Positions 1 to 9,864 of a stretch of 64,000 bases of DNA are shown here, piece by piece (within the stretch, counting starts at the first letter, position 1; each line of letters begins with the position of its first letter). Below the pieces are notes generated by a model. It worked only from the letters and a program-made list of their open reading frames with translations. It ran no database searches and was not told where the DNA came from. The position numbers and the translations under genes were made by a program. The DNA comes from Acidobacteriota bacterium (GTDB lineage: Bacteria > Acidobacteriota > Vicinamibacteria > Vicinamibacterales > Vicinamibacteraceae), in assembly GCA_020845575.1 (NCBI GenBank), contig JADLFL010000054.1, positions 1 through 64,000 of the forward strand. The letters are read 5' to 3'.

Positions 1-2
1 CC

Positions 3-743
<741 letters not shown>

Positions 744-750
744 GCACGTC

Positions 751-880
751 GGCAACCGGCAACCGGAAGGACAAAGGGCCTCACTGGAGCAATCCAGTGG
801 GGCCCTTTGCGTTGGACTCAGGGGCAGCGCATGGAACCTGGTTTGTGGTGTGCGGTTGCCCGTTCCCGATTGCCGGTTGC
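751..880. repeat. Inverted pair of heptamer-periodic repeats
   Basis: Positions 751-778 are four consecutive 7-bp units, two of them GGCAACC. Positions 853-880 are four units of the opposite strand type, CGGTTGC twice with two variants between. The two blocks face each other across the groEL terminator, between two convergent genes. The same unit type recurs near 17000 and 35750. Confidence 0.8.
773..808 (+). terminator. Hairpin terminator after groEL
   Basis: A 16-bp stem (773-788 against 793-808, one G-T pair) closes on a GCAA tetraloop. The arms begin AAAGGGCC and end GGCCCTTT, so A and T runs flank a GC-rich core as in an intrinsic terminator that can work in both directions. It lies between the convergent groEL and TonB-like genes. 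The left arm begins inside the last heptamer of the neighbouring 7-bp repeat. Confidence 0.85.
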
Positions 881-911
881 CGACATGCGCCGCGGACATT
901 CAGGCGGCGCG

Positions 912-1862
912 CTACCTCAAGCTGAATTCCATCTCCACGGTGATGACCGTGGGAACGGCGACGCCCTGGCGCATGCCGGGACGGAAGCGCCAGAGGCGCA
1001 TGGCTTTCATCGCCTCCTCGTCGAGGCCGAACGCGCGATCGAGCGAGCGGGCGATCTTGATGTCGCCGGGACGGCCGTCGGGTCCGACGATCACCTCGAG
1101 CCACACCTTGCCCTGAATCTTGGCGCGCATGGCTTCGGTGGTGTACTGCGGTTTCACCTGCGAAACCAGTTCCGGTGGCGAGACACCGGAACCGGGTCGA
1201 TAGGCTCCGCCTCCTGTGCCGCCACCGAAGCCGGCCCCGAGACCGCTGCCGCTGCCGGAGCCGACGCCGGTGCCCTGGCCGGTGCCTGCTCCTCCACCGC
1301 TTCCACTGCCCTGCGATGTCCCACCCGGGATGGCCGTCCTGTCGATGACGCCGGCGATCGCGACGTTTCCTGATGCGACGTTCTGCACGGGAATGGTGAG
1401 CGGCGGCACGGGAGGCGGCTCGACCGGCTCGGGCGGCTCCACCTTGGGCGGTGTGAGATTCACCTTCGGCGCCACGGGGACCGAGATGCGGTCCTGCCCT
1501 GGCAACTCCAGTCGTCGCGGCGGTTCGGTACTCTGGTTCCCACCACCGCCGCCACCGCCACCGGGCCCTGGCTCGGCCACGAACACGAGCGTGTGCTCGG
1601 GATCGCGCGGCGGCACGACCTCCGGTGGGGACTCCGCCGGGACGGCACGGATACCCACGTACAGGATGATGGCCCCCAGCACGTGCGCAAGCGCCGACGC
1701 GACAGCCGCGCCGCTGGTCCGCTGTCGCTGCATCCCGAACTGGAGATCGACAGTGGGATGCGTCCCGATCGGCAGGATCACCGAGCCGTGGGCGGGCGAT
1801 TCCTGAGGGGTGGGAGCGGGCGCGTCAGACATATCCGGGCGAGAACGAGAGAACGCGTTCAT
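912..1862 (-). CDS. TonB family energy-transducer-like protein
   Basis: A 316-residue protein that probably passes proton-motive energy from the inner membrane to outer-membrane receptors. Order: a cytoplasmic N-terminus, one membrane helix near residues 52-72, a proline-rich stretch (PPKVEPPEPVEPPPVPP), a long glycine/serine-rich linker, and a C-terminal TonB domain (about 230-316) with SQVKPQYTTEAMRAKIQGKV and RFRPGMRQGVAV. The glycine-rich linker, including eight glycines in a row near residue 103, is odd beside the usual Pro/Lys spacer. A start at the internal ATG (1832, MSDAPAP) is also possible. ExbB and ExbD are not nearby. A TonB-dependent receptor lies at 35.8-37.6 kb, but no link can be shown. 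Confidence 0.85.
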   Translation of the reverse strand: MNAFSRSRPDMSDAPAPTPQESPAHGSVILPIGTHPTVDLQFGMQRQRTSGAAVASALAHVLGAIILYVGIRAVPAESPPEVVPPRDPEHTLVFVAEPGPGGGGGGGGNQSTEPPRRLELPGQDRISVPVAPKVNLTPPKVEPPEPVEPPPVPPLTIPVQNVASGNVAIAGVIDRTAIPGGTSQGSGSGGGAGTGQGTGVGSGSGSGLGAGFGGGTGGGAYRPGSGVSPPELVSQVKPQYTTEAMRAKIQGKVWLEVIVGPDGRPGDIKIARSLDRAFGLDEEAMKAMRLWRFRPGMRQGVAVPTVITVEMEFSLR

Positions 1863-1970
1863 TCTGGCAGCACTCTTGCGTGAGCCGCAACCGGCTGCGC
1901 GATCGCGGGCAGTCCCATCGCGTCATGCGGCTCGGCATTTTGACGTTCGCAGTGGGGTATCCGGCCGATC

Positions 1971-2897
1971 TCAGCGGGAGAAATACCCCGTTCGTGCGCG
2001 CACCTGGTGCCTGGTGCGCGTGACACGCACCTCGATCCGGCGGTACTCGCCCTCCCGCGCCGCGCGCTGCGGCTGATAGCCGAGCAGATACTGATGCCGC
2101 AGCTCGGTCGCGATCCGGCGCATCGCCGCGGGGAGATCGCGCAACCGCCTGACGCGCTCGGTGCGTCCGCCTGTCGCGTCGGCCAACGCCTGCAACAGAT
2201 CCGGGATCTTGCGCTGCAGGACCAGTGGATACGCCAGCACGTCGCTCGCCCGCACGCGCGCCAGGACGTCCTCGGCGCTGAGGCGGCTGTTGCGCTCGAG
2301 GCCGTCGGACACCAGCACGAGGGCGCGACGCCCCGGCGCGGGCTCGATCGCGTCGAACGCCGTCACCACCGCGTCGCGCAGCGCCGTCGATCCCCAGGGA
2401 TCCAGCCCCTGCAACGCCGTGTCGACGGCCAGGCGATTGTTGGTGAGGGCCACGGCCACCTCGACGTCGGACCCAATCGCCACGAGCATGGTCCGGTCCT
2501 GGTCGCCGAGTTCCAGGAGGAGCTCGCGTCCACCGCGCTGTGCCGCCGCGAGGCGTCCATCAGCCATGCTCCAGCTCCTGTCGACCGCCAACGCGATCGA
2601 CACGGGCTGCTCGCCGTCGGCAAACGTGGTGACGGTCTGCGGCACGCCGTCCTCGAGCACGACGAACTCGTCGCGCGCGAGGTCGGTGACAAACCGTCCC
2701 TTCGCGTCGGTGACCGTCGCATAGACCTCGACCAGCTCGGTCCGCGTAACGAACTCCTGCGACGCGGCCCCACCGGCATGCGCCGCCACGTGGCCCGGCC
2801 GTACCGGGGCGAGCAGCACGAGCAGCCCGCAGACCGACAGGACGAGGCGAAGGTCGAGTGGTAGAATCACGGGCAGTCGCTGTACGACAAGGAGCAC
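1971..2897 (-). CDS. VWFA-domain protein, acidobacterial type
   Basis: An exported 308-residue protein with a hydrophobic N-terminus ([14 protein letters not shown]), then a short beta domain ([21 protein letters not shown]) and a von Willebrand A domain. The metal-site (MIDAS) elements are visible: DRSWS, the threonine of GSTALRDA and VLVSDGLE. Families of this shape are abundant in Acidobacteria and have no assigned function beyond likely metal-dependent adhesion. The GTG at 2897 would overlap the tatA promoter and nearly touch its ribosome site. A GTG at 2870 (reading [12 protein letters not shown]) gives a tidier signal peptide and may be the true start. Confidence 0.8.
   Translation of the reverse strand: MLLVVQRLPVILPLDLRLVLSVCGLLVLLAPVRPGHVAAHAGGAASQEFVTRTELVEVYATVTDAKGRFVTDLARDEFVVLEDGVPQTVTTFADGEQPVSIALAVDRSWSMADGRLAAAQRGGRELLLELGDQDRTMLVAIGSDVEVAVALTNNRLAVDTALQGLDPWGSTALRDAVVTAFDAIEPAPGRRALVLVSDGLERNSRLSAEDVLARVRASDVLAYPLVLQRKIPDLLQALADATGGRTERVRRLRDLPAAMRRIATELRHQYLLGYQPQRAAREGEYRRIEVRVTRTRHQVRARTGYFSR
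2859..2867 (+). promoter_or_regulatory. Extended -10 promoter of tatA
   Basis: TGGTAGAAT fits an extended -10 element (TGn then TAGAAT). A start about 7 nt downstream would give a leader of some 25 nt holding AAGGAG (2889-2894) before the tatA ATG. No good -35 is visible. The site falls inside the longest reading of the divergent VWA gene. Confidence 0.45.
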
Positions 2898-2900
2898 CTC

Positions 2901-3074
2901 ATGATCGCGCTGGGCTTCGGACCGATCGGTATCCCCGAACTGATCATCATTCTCTTCATCGTCGTGCTGATCTTCGGCGCGAACCGCCTGCCGGAAATCG
3001 GCCGCGGGATCGGCAAGGGGATCCGCAACTTCAAGGACGCCACCAAGGACGGCGTGGCCACCAAGGACGAGTAG
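2901..3074 (+). CDS. tatA: Twin-arginine translocase TatA/TatE
   Basis: A 57-residue pore-forming subunit of the Tat system, which exports folded proteins. It has the classic layout: a short periplasmic N-terminus, a hydrophobic helix ([17 protein letters not shown], about residues 11-27), the hinge and amphipathic helix beginning [17 protein letters not shown], and a short charged tail. AAGGAG lies 6 nt before the ATG. The gene is a single-gene unit between the VWA protein and selB; tatB and tatC are not here. A likely Tat substrate, the DUF4159 protein at 21.6 kb, is in the same window. Confidence 0.95.
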   Translation: MIALGFGPIGIPELIIILFIVVLIFGANRLPEIGRGIGKGIRNFKDATKDGVATKDE

Positions 3075-3077
3075 TCG

Positions 3078-4994
3078 TCATCGCGTGTCGATCACGACGC
3101 GCGCGTCGCCCTCCCGCCGCGTGACGCGCGTGCGATCGAGCCATTCCAGCAAGGGGATCGCGGCACGCCTCGTCAGGCCATAGCGGTCCTTGAACCATCC
3201 GATCTCGACTCGCCCCGTTCCGCCACCGCTCCCGGCGGACGCCCGCAGGTCCTCTACGAGCCCCCTCAGCCTCGTGTGTGACACGTAGAGGTCGCCCACG
3301 CGCGCCACATCGCCGCTGCGCGCCAGGCGCGACAACACGGCCGCCAGCGACTTCCTGTCGGGCACTGCCCCCGTCCCCTCGAGATCGGCGACTGTCACAC
3401 CAGCCAGGGCCGCCGCGTCGATCGACTCGAGGACGCGCACATCGACGGGATCACGCTCCGGTGCCTGCGCCGTCGCGCGCGTGATCCGATCCTCACCCGT
3501 GATGATGCCCCCATCGGCGAGGCGTGCGAGTACGAGGTCGGTCACCTCCGCCCGCCATCGTCGTCCGCCGATCCTTCGCAGCGTGGCTCTTGGCACACCG
3601 CCACTCAACGGATCTGATGCCATGGCCTCATCGAGACGCGCGAGCACGTCCTGCTGCATGCCGTCGAGGATCTCGACGGCCACCCAGTATGGTCCCGCTG
3701 CAGCCAGCACGCCCTCGTCGGTCAACCGCTGCGCCACGCGGCTCAGGACGGCGGGAGCCACGCCGCACCGGGCGGGCAGATCGACGCGCACGCAGCCGAG
3801 CGGTCCCGCGGCGCGCGCACGCGCCAGCAGCAGCGCGGCAACGTCGGTGACGGCCAGATCCGCGGGCGGCACGCCACGCGCCGGCGGTGCGGGATCGAGC
3901 ACCACGGCGCCGCCCACCGTGGTCACCGGCGAGTACGACCGCAACACCAGGCGGTCGCCGCGACGCGCCGGAAGCGGCGTTTCCAGCCGCAACACCGCCG
4001 CTCCACGCGCACCAGCGGTCAGCACGCGCGCCGATCCGTCAGCATTCACTGACGGAAGAACGAGCCGTCCGACCACGACCGTCGTGCCCAGGTGCACATG
4101 CAGCCGCGTGCCATGCCGCAAAGCCGTGGGCAGGGTCGGCCCCCCGACCCCGACCGCGCCTCGCAACACCGTCACGTCGACAGCGAGGCGACGCGTGGGG
4201 AGCGCGACACCGTCGGCCAGCAACATGTGGCCGCGATCGATCTCGGTGCGTCCGAGCGTCGCGACGTTGAGCGCGGTGCGTTGTCCGGCATCCGCGCATG
4301 GTGCCGGGACTCCGTGTACCTGGACGCCGCGCACGCGGACGCGCTGACCGCCCGGCCACGCCGTGAGCTCGGACTCCGGCGCGATACGCCCAGACCAGAG
4401 CGTGCCCGTGACGACGGTGCCGAAGCCCTTCACGGAGAAGACACGATCGATCGGCAGACGTGTCGGAGTTGCCGCGTCTCGCTCTCGACGCGTGCGTGCG
4501 CACTCGAGCAAAGCGGCACGCAGGTCGTCCAGGCCCCCGCCCGTCGTCGCCGACACGCGCACGATCGGCGCGTCGCCCAGCGGCGACCCCTCCACCAGGG
4601 CTCGCGCGTCGAGCTCCGCCACGGCCTGCATGGTCTCGTCGGCCAGATCGCAGCGCGTGAGCGCGATTACGCCGGCGGGCACGTCAAGCAGGCGACAGAT
4701 GTCGAAGTGTTCGCGCGTCTGCGGCATCACCGATTCGTCCGCCGCCACCACCAGCAGCACCGCATCGATCCCGCCCACACCCGCCAGCATCGTCCGCACG
4801 AACCGCTCGTGACCAGGCACGTCCACGAACGACAACGTCACGTCGCCAACGGTGGTGTGCGCGAACCCGAGCTCGATGCTGATCCCGCGCGCACGCTCCT
4901 CAGGCAACCGGTCGGGATGCGTCCCCGTCAGCGCCTGGACGAGCGTGCTCTTCCCGTGATCGATGTGCCCCGCTGTCGCGATCGTGAGGTGCAC
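3078..4994 (-). CDS. selB: Selenocysteine-specific elongation factor SelB
   Basis: A 638-residue GTPase that brings selenocysteinyl-tRNA to UGA codons marked by a SECIS hairpin. Visible parts: P-loop GHIDHGKST (residues 9-17), DVPGHE, a G4 element TRCD in place of the usual NKxD, the beta-barrel domains ([19 protein letters not shown]), and C-terminal winged helices ([28 protein letters not shown]) that bind SECIS RNA. The frame stays open upstream, but homology begins at GTG 4994, 2 bp after the rnr stop, so I chose that start. selA, selC and selD are not in the window. Its presence implies that the organism makes selenoproteins. Confidence 0.93.
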   Translation of the reverse strand: MHLTIATAGHIDHGKSTLVQALTGTHPDRLPEERARGISIELGFAHTTVGDVTLSFVDVPGHERFVRTMLAGVGGIDAVLLVVAADESVMPQTREHFDICRLLDVPAGVIALTRCDLADETMQAVAELDARALVEGSPLGDAPIVRVSATTGGGLDDLRAALLECARTRRERDAATPTRLPIDRVFSVKGFGTVVTGTLWSGRIAPESELTAWPGGQRVRVRGVQVHGVPAPCADAGQRTALNVATLGRTEIDRGHMLLADGVALPTRRLAVDVTVLRGAVGVGGPTLPTALRHGTRLHVHLGTTVVVGRLVLPSVNADGSARVLTAGARGAAVLRLETPLPARRGDRLVLRSYSPVTTVGGAVVLDPAPPARGVPPADLAVTDVAALLLARARAAGPLGCVRVDLPARCGVAPAVLSRVAQRLTDEGVLAAAGPYWVAVEILDGMQQDVLARLDEAMASDPLSGGVPRATLRRIGGRRWRAEVTDLVLARLADGGIITGEDRITRATAQAPERDPVDVRVLESIDAAALAGVTVADLEGTGAVPDRKSLAAVLSRLARSGDVARVGDLYVSHTRLRGLVEDLRASAGSGGGTGRVEIGWFKDRYGLTRRAAIPLLEWLDRTRVTRREGDARVVIDTR

Positions 4995-4996
4995 CG

Positions 4997-7276
4997 CTAT
5001 CGTCTTCCCTTCACGGCCTTCGTGATCGCGCGCTCGCGCTTGCCGGGCCTGCCCTTGGCAGGGCGACCCTTGCCCGGACGACTCTCGTGCTTCGGCGATG
5101 CCTTGCTCGTGCGGGGACCGCGGTGGCGCTCGGATTCGCGGATGCGATCGAGGACCTCGACGACGCCGAGATCGACCTGGCGGCGGTCCTGATCCACGCG
5201 CACCACCTGCACGCGAATCGGGTCGCCGAGCCTGAAGACGCGATGCGTGTTCTCGCCGCGCAGCTGGTGCGCGCGTTCGAGGTAGCGGTAGTAGTCGTCG
5301 GCCAGGCTGGAGATGTGGACCAGACCTTCCACGTAGTGCTCCACGAGCTGCACGAACAGGCCGAATGGCGCCACGCCGGTGATGAAGCCGTCGTACTCCT
5401 CGCCGACCTTGTCGGCCATGAAGCGGACCTTCTTCCACGCGACGAGCTCGTTGGCCGCCTCGTCGGCCCGGCGCTCCATCTCCGACGTGTGACGCGCGAC
5501 TTCCGGCAGTTCCTCGACTCGCTCGTCGTAGAGCGCTTCGGTCAGCACTCCGTGACGGAACTCGCGCAGCGTGCGATGCACGATGAGGTCGGGATACCGG
5601 CGGATCGGCGACGTGAAGTGCGCGTACGCGTCGGCTGCCAGACCGAAGTGGCCGAGGCATCCCGTGTCGTAGCGCGCCTTCTGCATCGTGCGCAGCATCA
5701 GCGTGGCGATCGGCCGCTCCTCCGGCTTGCCGCGCAGCTTCTCCACCAGCTTCTGGAAGTGCCGCGGCTTGATGGCCGACGCCGACGCGGCGAGCGTGTA
5801 CCCGAGCGTCGCGATGAACTCCTCGAACTGCTCCACCTTCAGCGAATCCGGCGCCTCGTGGATGCGGTACAGCGTGGGCACGTCGTGCGCGTCGAGGAAC
5901 GCGGCCACCGTTTCGTTGGCCACGAGCATGAACTCCTCGATCAGCCGGTGCGCCACGTTGCGCTCGGCCACGAGGATGTTCTCCACCTGGCCGTCCTCGT
6001 CCAGCACGATCTTCGCTTCCGGGAGATCGAAGTCGATCGATCCGCGGCCGTGGCGGCGCCGGTTCAGGATGTCGAACAACTCGCGCATGCGCTCGAAGTG
6101 CGGGACGAGCTCGCTGTATCGCTGTCGCCGCTCCGCGTCGCCGGCCAGAATCGCGTGGACGTCCGTGTACGTCATGCGCGCGCGGCTGACGATGACCCCG
6201 TCGTGGAGCGTGGCGTCGACCACGCGCCCGCGTCCGTCGATCTCCATCACGCAGGACTGCACGAGGCGATCCACGTGCGGACGCAGCGAGCACAGACCCG
6301 TGGCCAGCGCCTCGGGGAACATGTGGACCGCGCGTTCGGGGAAGTACACGGACGTACCGCGATCGGCGGCTTCGCGATCCAGCGCGCTCCCCTCCCGCAC
6401 GTAGTGCGCCACGTCGGCGATGTGCACCTTCAGCAGGTAGTGCCCGCTCTCCAGCCGCTCCACCGATACCGCATCGTCGAAATCGCGCGCGGTCTCGCCG
6501 TCGATGGTCACCGCGACGTCGCCGCGGAAATCAGTACGGCCGGCGATGTCGGCTGGATCGACGTCCTCGCCCATGCGCGACGCCTCGGCGAGGCTCTCGT
6601 CCGAGTGGCGATCGGGAATGCCGTGCTTACGGATGATGATCTGCGTGTCGACGCCTGGTGCGTTGATGTCTCCCAGCACCTCGAGCACGCGGCCGAGCGC
6701 GCCGCGCCCGTGGACGGGCCAGCGCACGATCTCGATCACCACCATCTGTCCCGCCGTGGCGCCGAGATCGTCGCCGGCCGGGATCTGCACGTCCATCAAC
6801 AGCCGCTTGTCGAACGGCGTGACGTACTGGAGGCCGTGATCTTCCCTGTCGAACCGGCCGACGGTGGTGGCCGCGCTCCGCCCGAGGATACGGACGATGC
6901 GGCCCTCGGCGCGCCCGTCGCGCGCGTGGCGCTCGACGCGCACGACGACGCGATCGCCGTGCATGGCGTCGTGCAGGTTGTGACCGGCAACGTAGATGTC
7001 GCCCGTCACCTCGTCGATGGGCTGATCCAGCTTCACGAAGCCGAAGCCGTTCGGATTGACCACCAGCCGGCCGGCGGCAAGATCCATCAGCTCCGGCACG
7101 CCGAAGTGGCGTCCGCGTGTTTCAATCAGCGCACCACGGGCCACGAGCGTCTTCAGGGCCTTGCGGATCGCGGGGGCCTCCGACCGGGGCAGGCCCAGCA
7201 ACCGCATCAGCTCGTTGACGGTGGCGGGATGGGTCACGCGCGTGCGGATGCGCTGCAGCAGATCGTCTGGCGTCAT
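4997..7276 (-). CDS. rnr: Ribonuclease R (RNB family 3'-5' exoribonuclease)
   Basis: A 759-residue processive exoribonuclease that degrades structured RNA from the 3' end. In order: a winged-helix N-terminus (residues 1-60), cold-shock domains (about 70-230), the RNB catalytic domain with TIDGETARDFDDA (257-269) holding the metal-binding aspartates, HFTSPIRRYPDL, an S1 domain (about 640-715) and a Lys/Arg-rich tail. A -10-like TAGACT (7321 to 7316) lies 39 nt before the ATG. It is followed 2 bp later by selB, so the two are probably co-transcribed. The long open frames on the other strand are GC artefacts. Confidence 0.95.
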   Translation of the reverse strand: MTPDDLLQRIRTRVTHPATVNELMRLLGLPRSEAPAIRKALKTLVARGALIETRGRHFGVPELMDLAAGRLVVNPNGFGFVKLDQPIDEVTGDIYVAGHNLHDAMHGDRVVVRVERHARDGRAEGRIVRILGRSAATTVGRFDREDHGLQYVTPFDKRLLMDVQIPAGDDLGATAGQMVVIEIVRWPVHGRGALGRVLEVLGDINAPGVDTQIIIRKHGIPDRHSDESLAEASRMGEDVDPADIAGRTDFRGDVAVTIDGETARDFDDAVSVERLESGHYLLKVHIADVAHYVREGSALDREAADRGTSVYFPERAVHMFPEALATGLCSLRPHVDRLVQSCVMEIDGRGRVVDATLHDGVIVSRARMTYTDVHAILAGDAERRQRYSELVPHFERMRELFDILNRRRHGRGSIDFDLPEAKIVLDEDGQVENILVAERNVAHRLIEEFMLVANETVAAFLDAHDVPTLYRIHEAPDSLKVEQFEEFIATLGYTLAASASAIKPRHFQKLVEKLRGKPEERPIATLMLRTMQKARYDTGCLGHFGLAADAYAHFTSPIRRYPDLIVHRTLREFRHGVLTEALYDERVEELPEVARHTSEMERRADEAANELVAWKKVRFMADKVGEEYDGFITGVAPFGLFVQLVEHYVEGLVHISSLADDYYRYLERAHQLRGENTHRVFRLGDPIRVQVVRVDQDRRQVDLGVVEVLDRIRESERHRGPRTSKASPKHESRPGKGRPAKGRPGKRERAITKAVKGRR

Positions 7277-7328
7277 GGTGTCGTCGATTTTCCCAACCGG
7301 AGTGTCCCGGCCTCAGTCTACAGGGTCG

Positions 7329-7907
7329 GTGACCGACGAGGCGCTCGTGGCCCGCGCGCAGGCCGGGGAAGAGGAAGCGTGGGCGGAGCTCGTGCGGCGG
7401 CACCACGCGGCCGTGTTCCGGGCCGCGCACGCCGCGCTCGTCTCGCGGGCGGATGCCGACGATGCGGCGCAGGACGCGTGGATCGCCGCATGGCATGCAC
7501 TCGACGGCTTCCGCGGGCAGGCGTCGTTCCGCACGTGGGTCCTCACGATCGCCTGGCGGAAGTCGCTGGATCGACGGCGAGGACTCGCGGCGTGGTTACG
7601 CATGCGGCGTCTCGATGCGGAGGACGATGACCCGCTGGCCGTGACGCTGGCGGCCACCGAACCCGGCGCCGCCGCGCAGTTGGAGGACAAGGTGGCGCGT
7701 GCCCGCATCACGAAGCTGATACGCGCGCTGCCTCGCACGTACCGCGACGCGCTGGTGTTGATGGCCACGGGAGACTTCTCCTACGTCGACGGCGCGGCGC
7801 TGTTGAACATACCCGTGGGCACGCTGAAGTGGCGCGTGAGCGAGGCGAGACGCCTGCTGCGCACCAGGATGGACGCCCACTCGCCTGGAGGGCCGCACGA
7901 TGCTTGA
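7329..7907 (+). CDS. ECF-type RNA polymerase sigma factor
   Basis: A 192-residue sigma-70 family factor of the extracytoplasmic-function type. Region 2 is seen in DEALVARAQAGEEEAWAELVRRH and DADDAAQDAWIAAWHALDGFRG; region 4 in RALPRTYRDALVLMATGDFSY with the helix-turn-helix VDGAALLNIPVGTLKWRVSEARRLLR. The GTG at 7329 gives the usual N-terminus (TDEALVARAQ). It is divergent from rnr and overlaps the next gene by 8 bp. That gene encodes a membrane protein in the position normally held by an anti-sigma factor. Confidence 0.88.
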   Translation: MTDEALVARAQAGEEEAWAELVRRHHAAVFRAAHAALVSRADADDAAQDAWIAAWHALDGFRGQASFRTWVLTIAWRKSLDRRRGLAAWLRMRRLDAEDDDPLAVTLAATEPGAAAQLEDKVARARITKLIRALPRTYRDALVLMATGDFSYVDGAALLNIPVGTLKWRVSEARRLLRTRMDAHSPGGPHDA

Positions 7908-8595
7908 CGAGGAACGAATCGACGCGGCGCTCGAAGCGATGGCGAGACCCGAGCCGCGGGCCGACGCCGTCGCCCGCGTCCTCGCCCGCACGGGACCGGG
8001 AGTTGCAAGACCGGCGATGGCGCGGGTCCTGTCGCCGGACAGCCCCACCCGTCCTCAGCGCGAACAGCACTTGTACGGGAGACGCGCTTGCGGGCCGGCG
8101 GGGCGCCCCGTCCGGCGCCACCCGCGCCCGGACGCGATTCTTCACGCACTCCAGAGCCCCTGGCTCACCGCCCCTGCCGCCCTCTGTCTCGCCGTGGCGA
8201 CGATGTGGTTCGTGTGGCGGCCTGACACGCCCGTCGCGCCTGCACCAGGCACGCTGGTAGTCGACGCAGTGAATCCGCCTGCGCTCGTCTCACGACAACC
8301 GGCGCCCGTGACAGCCGCCGCTCACGATGAACCGCCTGAACCGCGTCGTGTTCACAGTCGCGCGTCGAACACCAGACGTGCGTCGGCGTTCGTGCCCGTA
8401 CCCGTACTCGTGGCCTACGCCGATGTCGTACCGCCGCGCGCGGATCTGGAGGCCATCGAGGTGCCGCCGATCGCCATCGAAGACATCACACAGACATCCA
8501 TCGACATCGAGCCGCTGCCAGCCCTCGAACCGATCGCGATCGCCGCAATCCCACTGGCGCCCCTCGACGCCATCGACAACCAGGAGAACCCATGA
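7900..8595 (+). CDS. Putative membrane anti-sigma-like protein
   Basis: A 231-residue protein whose start overlaps the sigma gene by 8 bp. The N-terminus (MLDEERIDAALEAMARPEPRADAVARVLART) resembles the short cytoplasmic helical region of proteins that follow ECF sigma genes. A single membrane helix lies near residues 87-106 (WLTAPAALCLAVATMWFVW). The outer part is rich in Pro, Ala and acidic residues, with alternating IEVPPIAIEDI, IDIEPLPALEP and IAIAAIPLAPL. No zinc-binding HxxxCxxC motif is present, so the anti-sigma role is inferred from position only. Confidence 0.65.
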   Translation: MLDEERIDAALEAMARPEPRADAVARVLARTGPGVARPAMARVLSPDSPTRPQREQHLYGRRACGPAGRPVRRHPRPDAILHALQSPWLTAPAALCLAVATMWFVWRPDTPVAPAPGTLVVDAVNPPALVSRQPAPVTAAAHDEPPEPRRVHSRASNTRRASAFVPVPVLVAYADVVPPRADLEAIEVPPIAIEDITQTSIDIEPLPALEPIAIAAIPLAPLDAIDNQENP

Positions 8596-9221
8596 CGTTC
8601 ATCGCCCTCGCTCTTGCCGCCGCCACGCTGGCAGCCGCCCAGCCGGCTGCACCGCCGTCCACACAGACCACCTCGACCAGACCTGCGACCGTGACGGCCA
8701 CGACGTCGCCGGACACGGAGTCCGCGCAGGCACCTGCCGACAACCGGCCATCCGTAACCCGCACACTGCCGTCACAGAACGTCAAGGTGGACGTCACGAT
8801 CACCGAACAGGCGGCCAAGGACTCACCTGTCAAGAAGACGGTCACGCTCATCGTGGCCTCCGGCCGAACGAGCAGCGTCCGCACCACAACCAACGTGCCG
8901 CTCGTCAACGGACGTGATCGCGATCTTCCGTTCAATATCGACGCGACTGTCTTCGTCACGCAGGAAGGGCGCGTGTACCTCGAGCTCCGATTCCTCTACA
9001 CGAGCGTACGAGGGATGCTGCCGATGGCCAGCGAGGGGCTGTCGGACCTCGAGCCAACCGACGACAAGTTCGCGAAGACAGCTCGCCCGTCGCACTCGAC
9101 CGTCCAGGACTCGCTCACATTGCTGCTCACACCGGGCGTCCCCGTCGTTGCCGCGCGCTCGGCCGACGCCGCCAGCGATCGCACGGTGACGGTGGAGGTC
9201 AAGGCGGAGATTCTGAAGTGA
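8592..9221 (+). CDS. Exported protein of unknown function in sigma operon
   Basis: A 209-residue protein with an N-terminal signal sequence (MTFIALALAAATLAAAQP), a Thr/Ser/Pro-rich linker and a folded beta-rich domain (VKVDVTITEQ..TVTLIVASGRTSSVRT..VYLELRFLYTSV). ATGA overlaps the previous stop, and GGAG lies just before. I do not recognise the family. It probably acts in the periplasm with the two genes before it, all three forming one operon. Confidence 0.7.
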   Translation: MTFIALALAAATLAAAQPAAPPSTQTTSTRPATVTATTSPDTESAQAPADNRPSVTRTLPSQNVKVDVTITEQAAKDSPVKKTVTLIVASGRTSSVRTTTNVPLVNGRDRDLPFNIDATVFVTQEGRVYLELRFLYTSVRGMLPMASEGLSDLEPTDDKFAKTARPSHSTVQDSLTLLLTPGVPVVAARSADAASDRTVTVEVKAEILK

Positions 9222-9227
9222 GCAGGG

Positions 9228-9342
9228 GAATGACGAATGCCGAATGACAAATGCAGAAAATGCTGAATGACGGACGGTGTCGCGATACGCCCGGCACTTC
9301 CGACATTCGCCATTCTGCACTCGTCATTCTGCATTCGTCATT
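9228..9342. repeat. Large inverted heptamer-repeat element
   Basis: Left arm 9228-9271: GAATGAC, GAATGCC, GAATGAC, AAATGCA, a 9-bp variant, GAATGAC. Right arm 9305-9342: units such as ATTCGCC, ATTCTGC and ATTCGTC, the reverse complement type. The centre is 33 bp. The transcript could fold into an imperfect hairpin of about 115 nt between two plus-strand genes. Periodicity is 7 bp with one slip. Confidence 0.85.
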
Positions 9343-9362
9343 GAATGATCTACCCTGCCCGT

Positions 9363-9815
9363 ATGACTCGCGGACGCTTGTGGGGGTACTTCGCCGGCAC
9401 GACCGTGGTGGCGGCGCTGTTCGGATTCCTGTTCGGCTGGTATCAGGCGTACCCGGCGCAGCACAGTCGCGACCGCGCGCTGCTGCGCCTGCGCCTGTCC
9501 GAGACGCGCGCCCGGACGCTCGACGCGCGCATGGCGCTCATGAGCGCCAACTACGGCAACGCGCGTGCGCACGTGGAGGAAGGAATTCGACTCCTCGACG
9601 CGTTCAGGACGACGGGCCAGCGCGACCTGCCACCCACCGAGGCGGCCAAGGTCGACCAGGCGCAGCAACTGTTGCGCGACGCACTGGCGCTCGTACCTGG
9701 TGCGCCGGCTACCACCGAGACGGCTGTCGCAAGACCTGAAGGCGAGGCCGAGTCGAAGACGCAGCAGGCGGCCAACCTGCTCGGCGAGGTGTATCGCGCC
9801 ACCCCCGAACCGTAG
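9363..9815 (+). CDS. Small membrane-anchored coiled-coil protein
   Basis: A 150-residue protein with one N-terminal membrane helix (LWGYFAGTTVVAALFGFLFGWYQAY), then a long helical region (LLRLRLSETRARTLDARMALMSANYGNARAHVEEGIRLLDAF) likely to lie in the periplasm, and an Ala/Glu-rich tail. The ATG at 9363 was chosen because a -10-like TACCCT (9350-9355) stands 7 nt before it; an upstream ATG at 9345 lies directly against the repeat. No family is recognised. Confidence 0.65.
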   Translation: MTRGRLWGYFAGTTVVAALFGFLFGWYQAYPAQHSRDRALLRLRLSETRARTLDARMALMSANYGNARAHVEEGIRLLDAFRTTGQRDLPPTEAAKVDQAQQLLRDALALVPGAPATTETAVARPEGEAESKTQQAANLLGEVYRATPEP

Positions 9816-9864
9816 GGAATGCCGCGAGGACATGCCGCGATGGGGCGCGGCCGGCGTTGCATCG

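Noticed and set aside
3078..4994. selC or SECIS element near selB
   Set aside because: No tRNA-like fold with a UCA anticodon and no in-frame UGA gene was found by eye nearby.
3078..6293. Open frame making a 1071-residue SelB fusion protein
   Set aside because: The extra N-terminal part is a shifted reading of rnr; homology starts at GTG 4994. High GC removes stop codons from wrong frames.
5087..7630. 847-codon open frame on the plus strand
   Set aside because: It is the antisense of rnr, whose protein matches its family along its full length.
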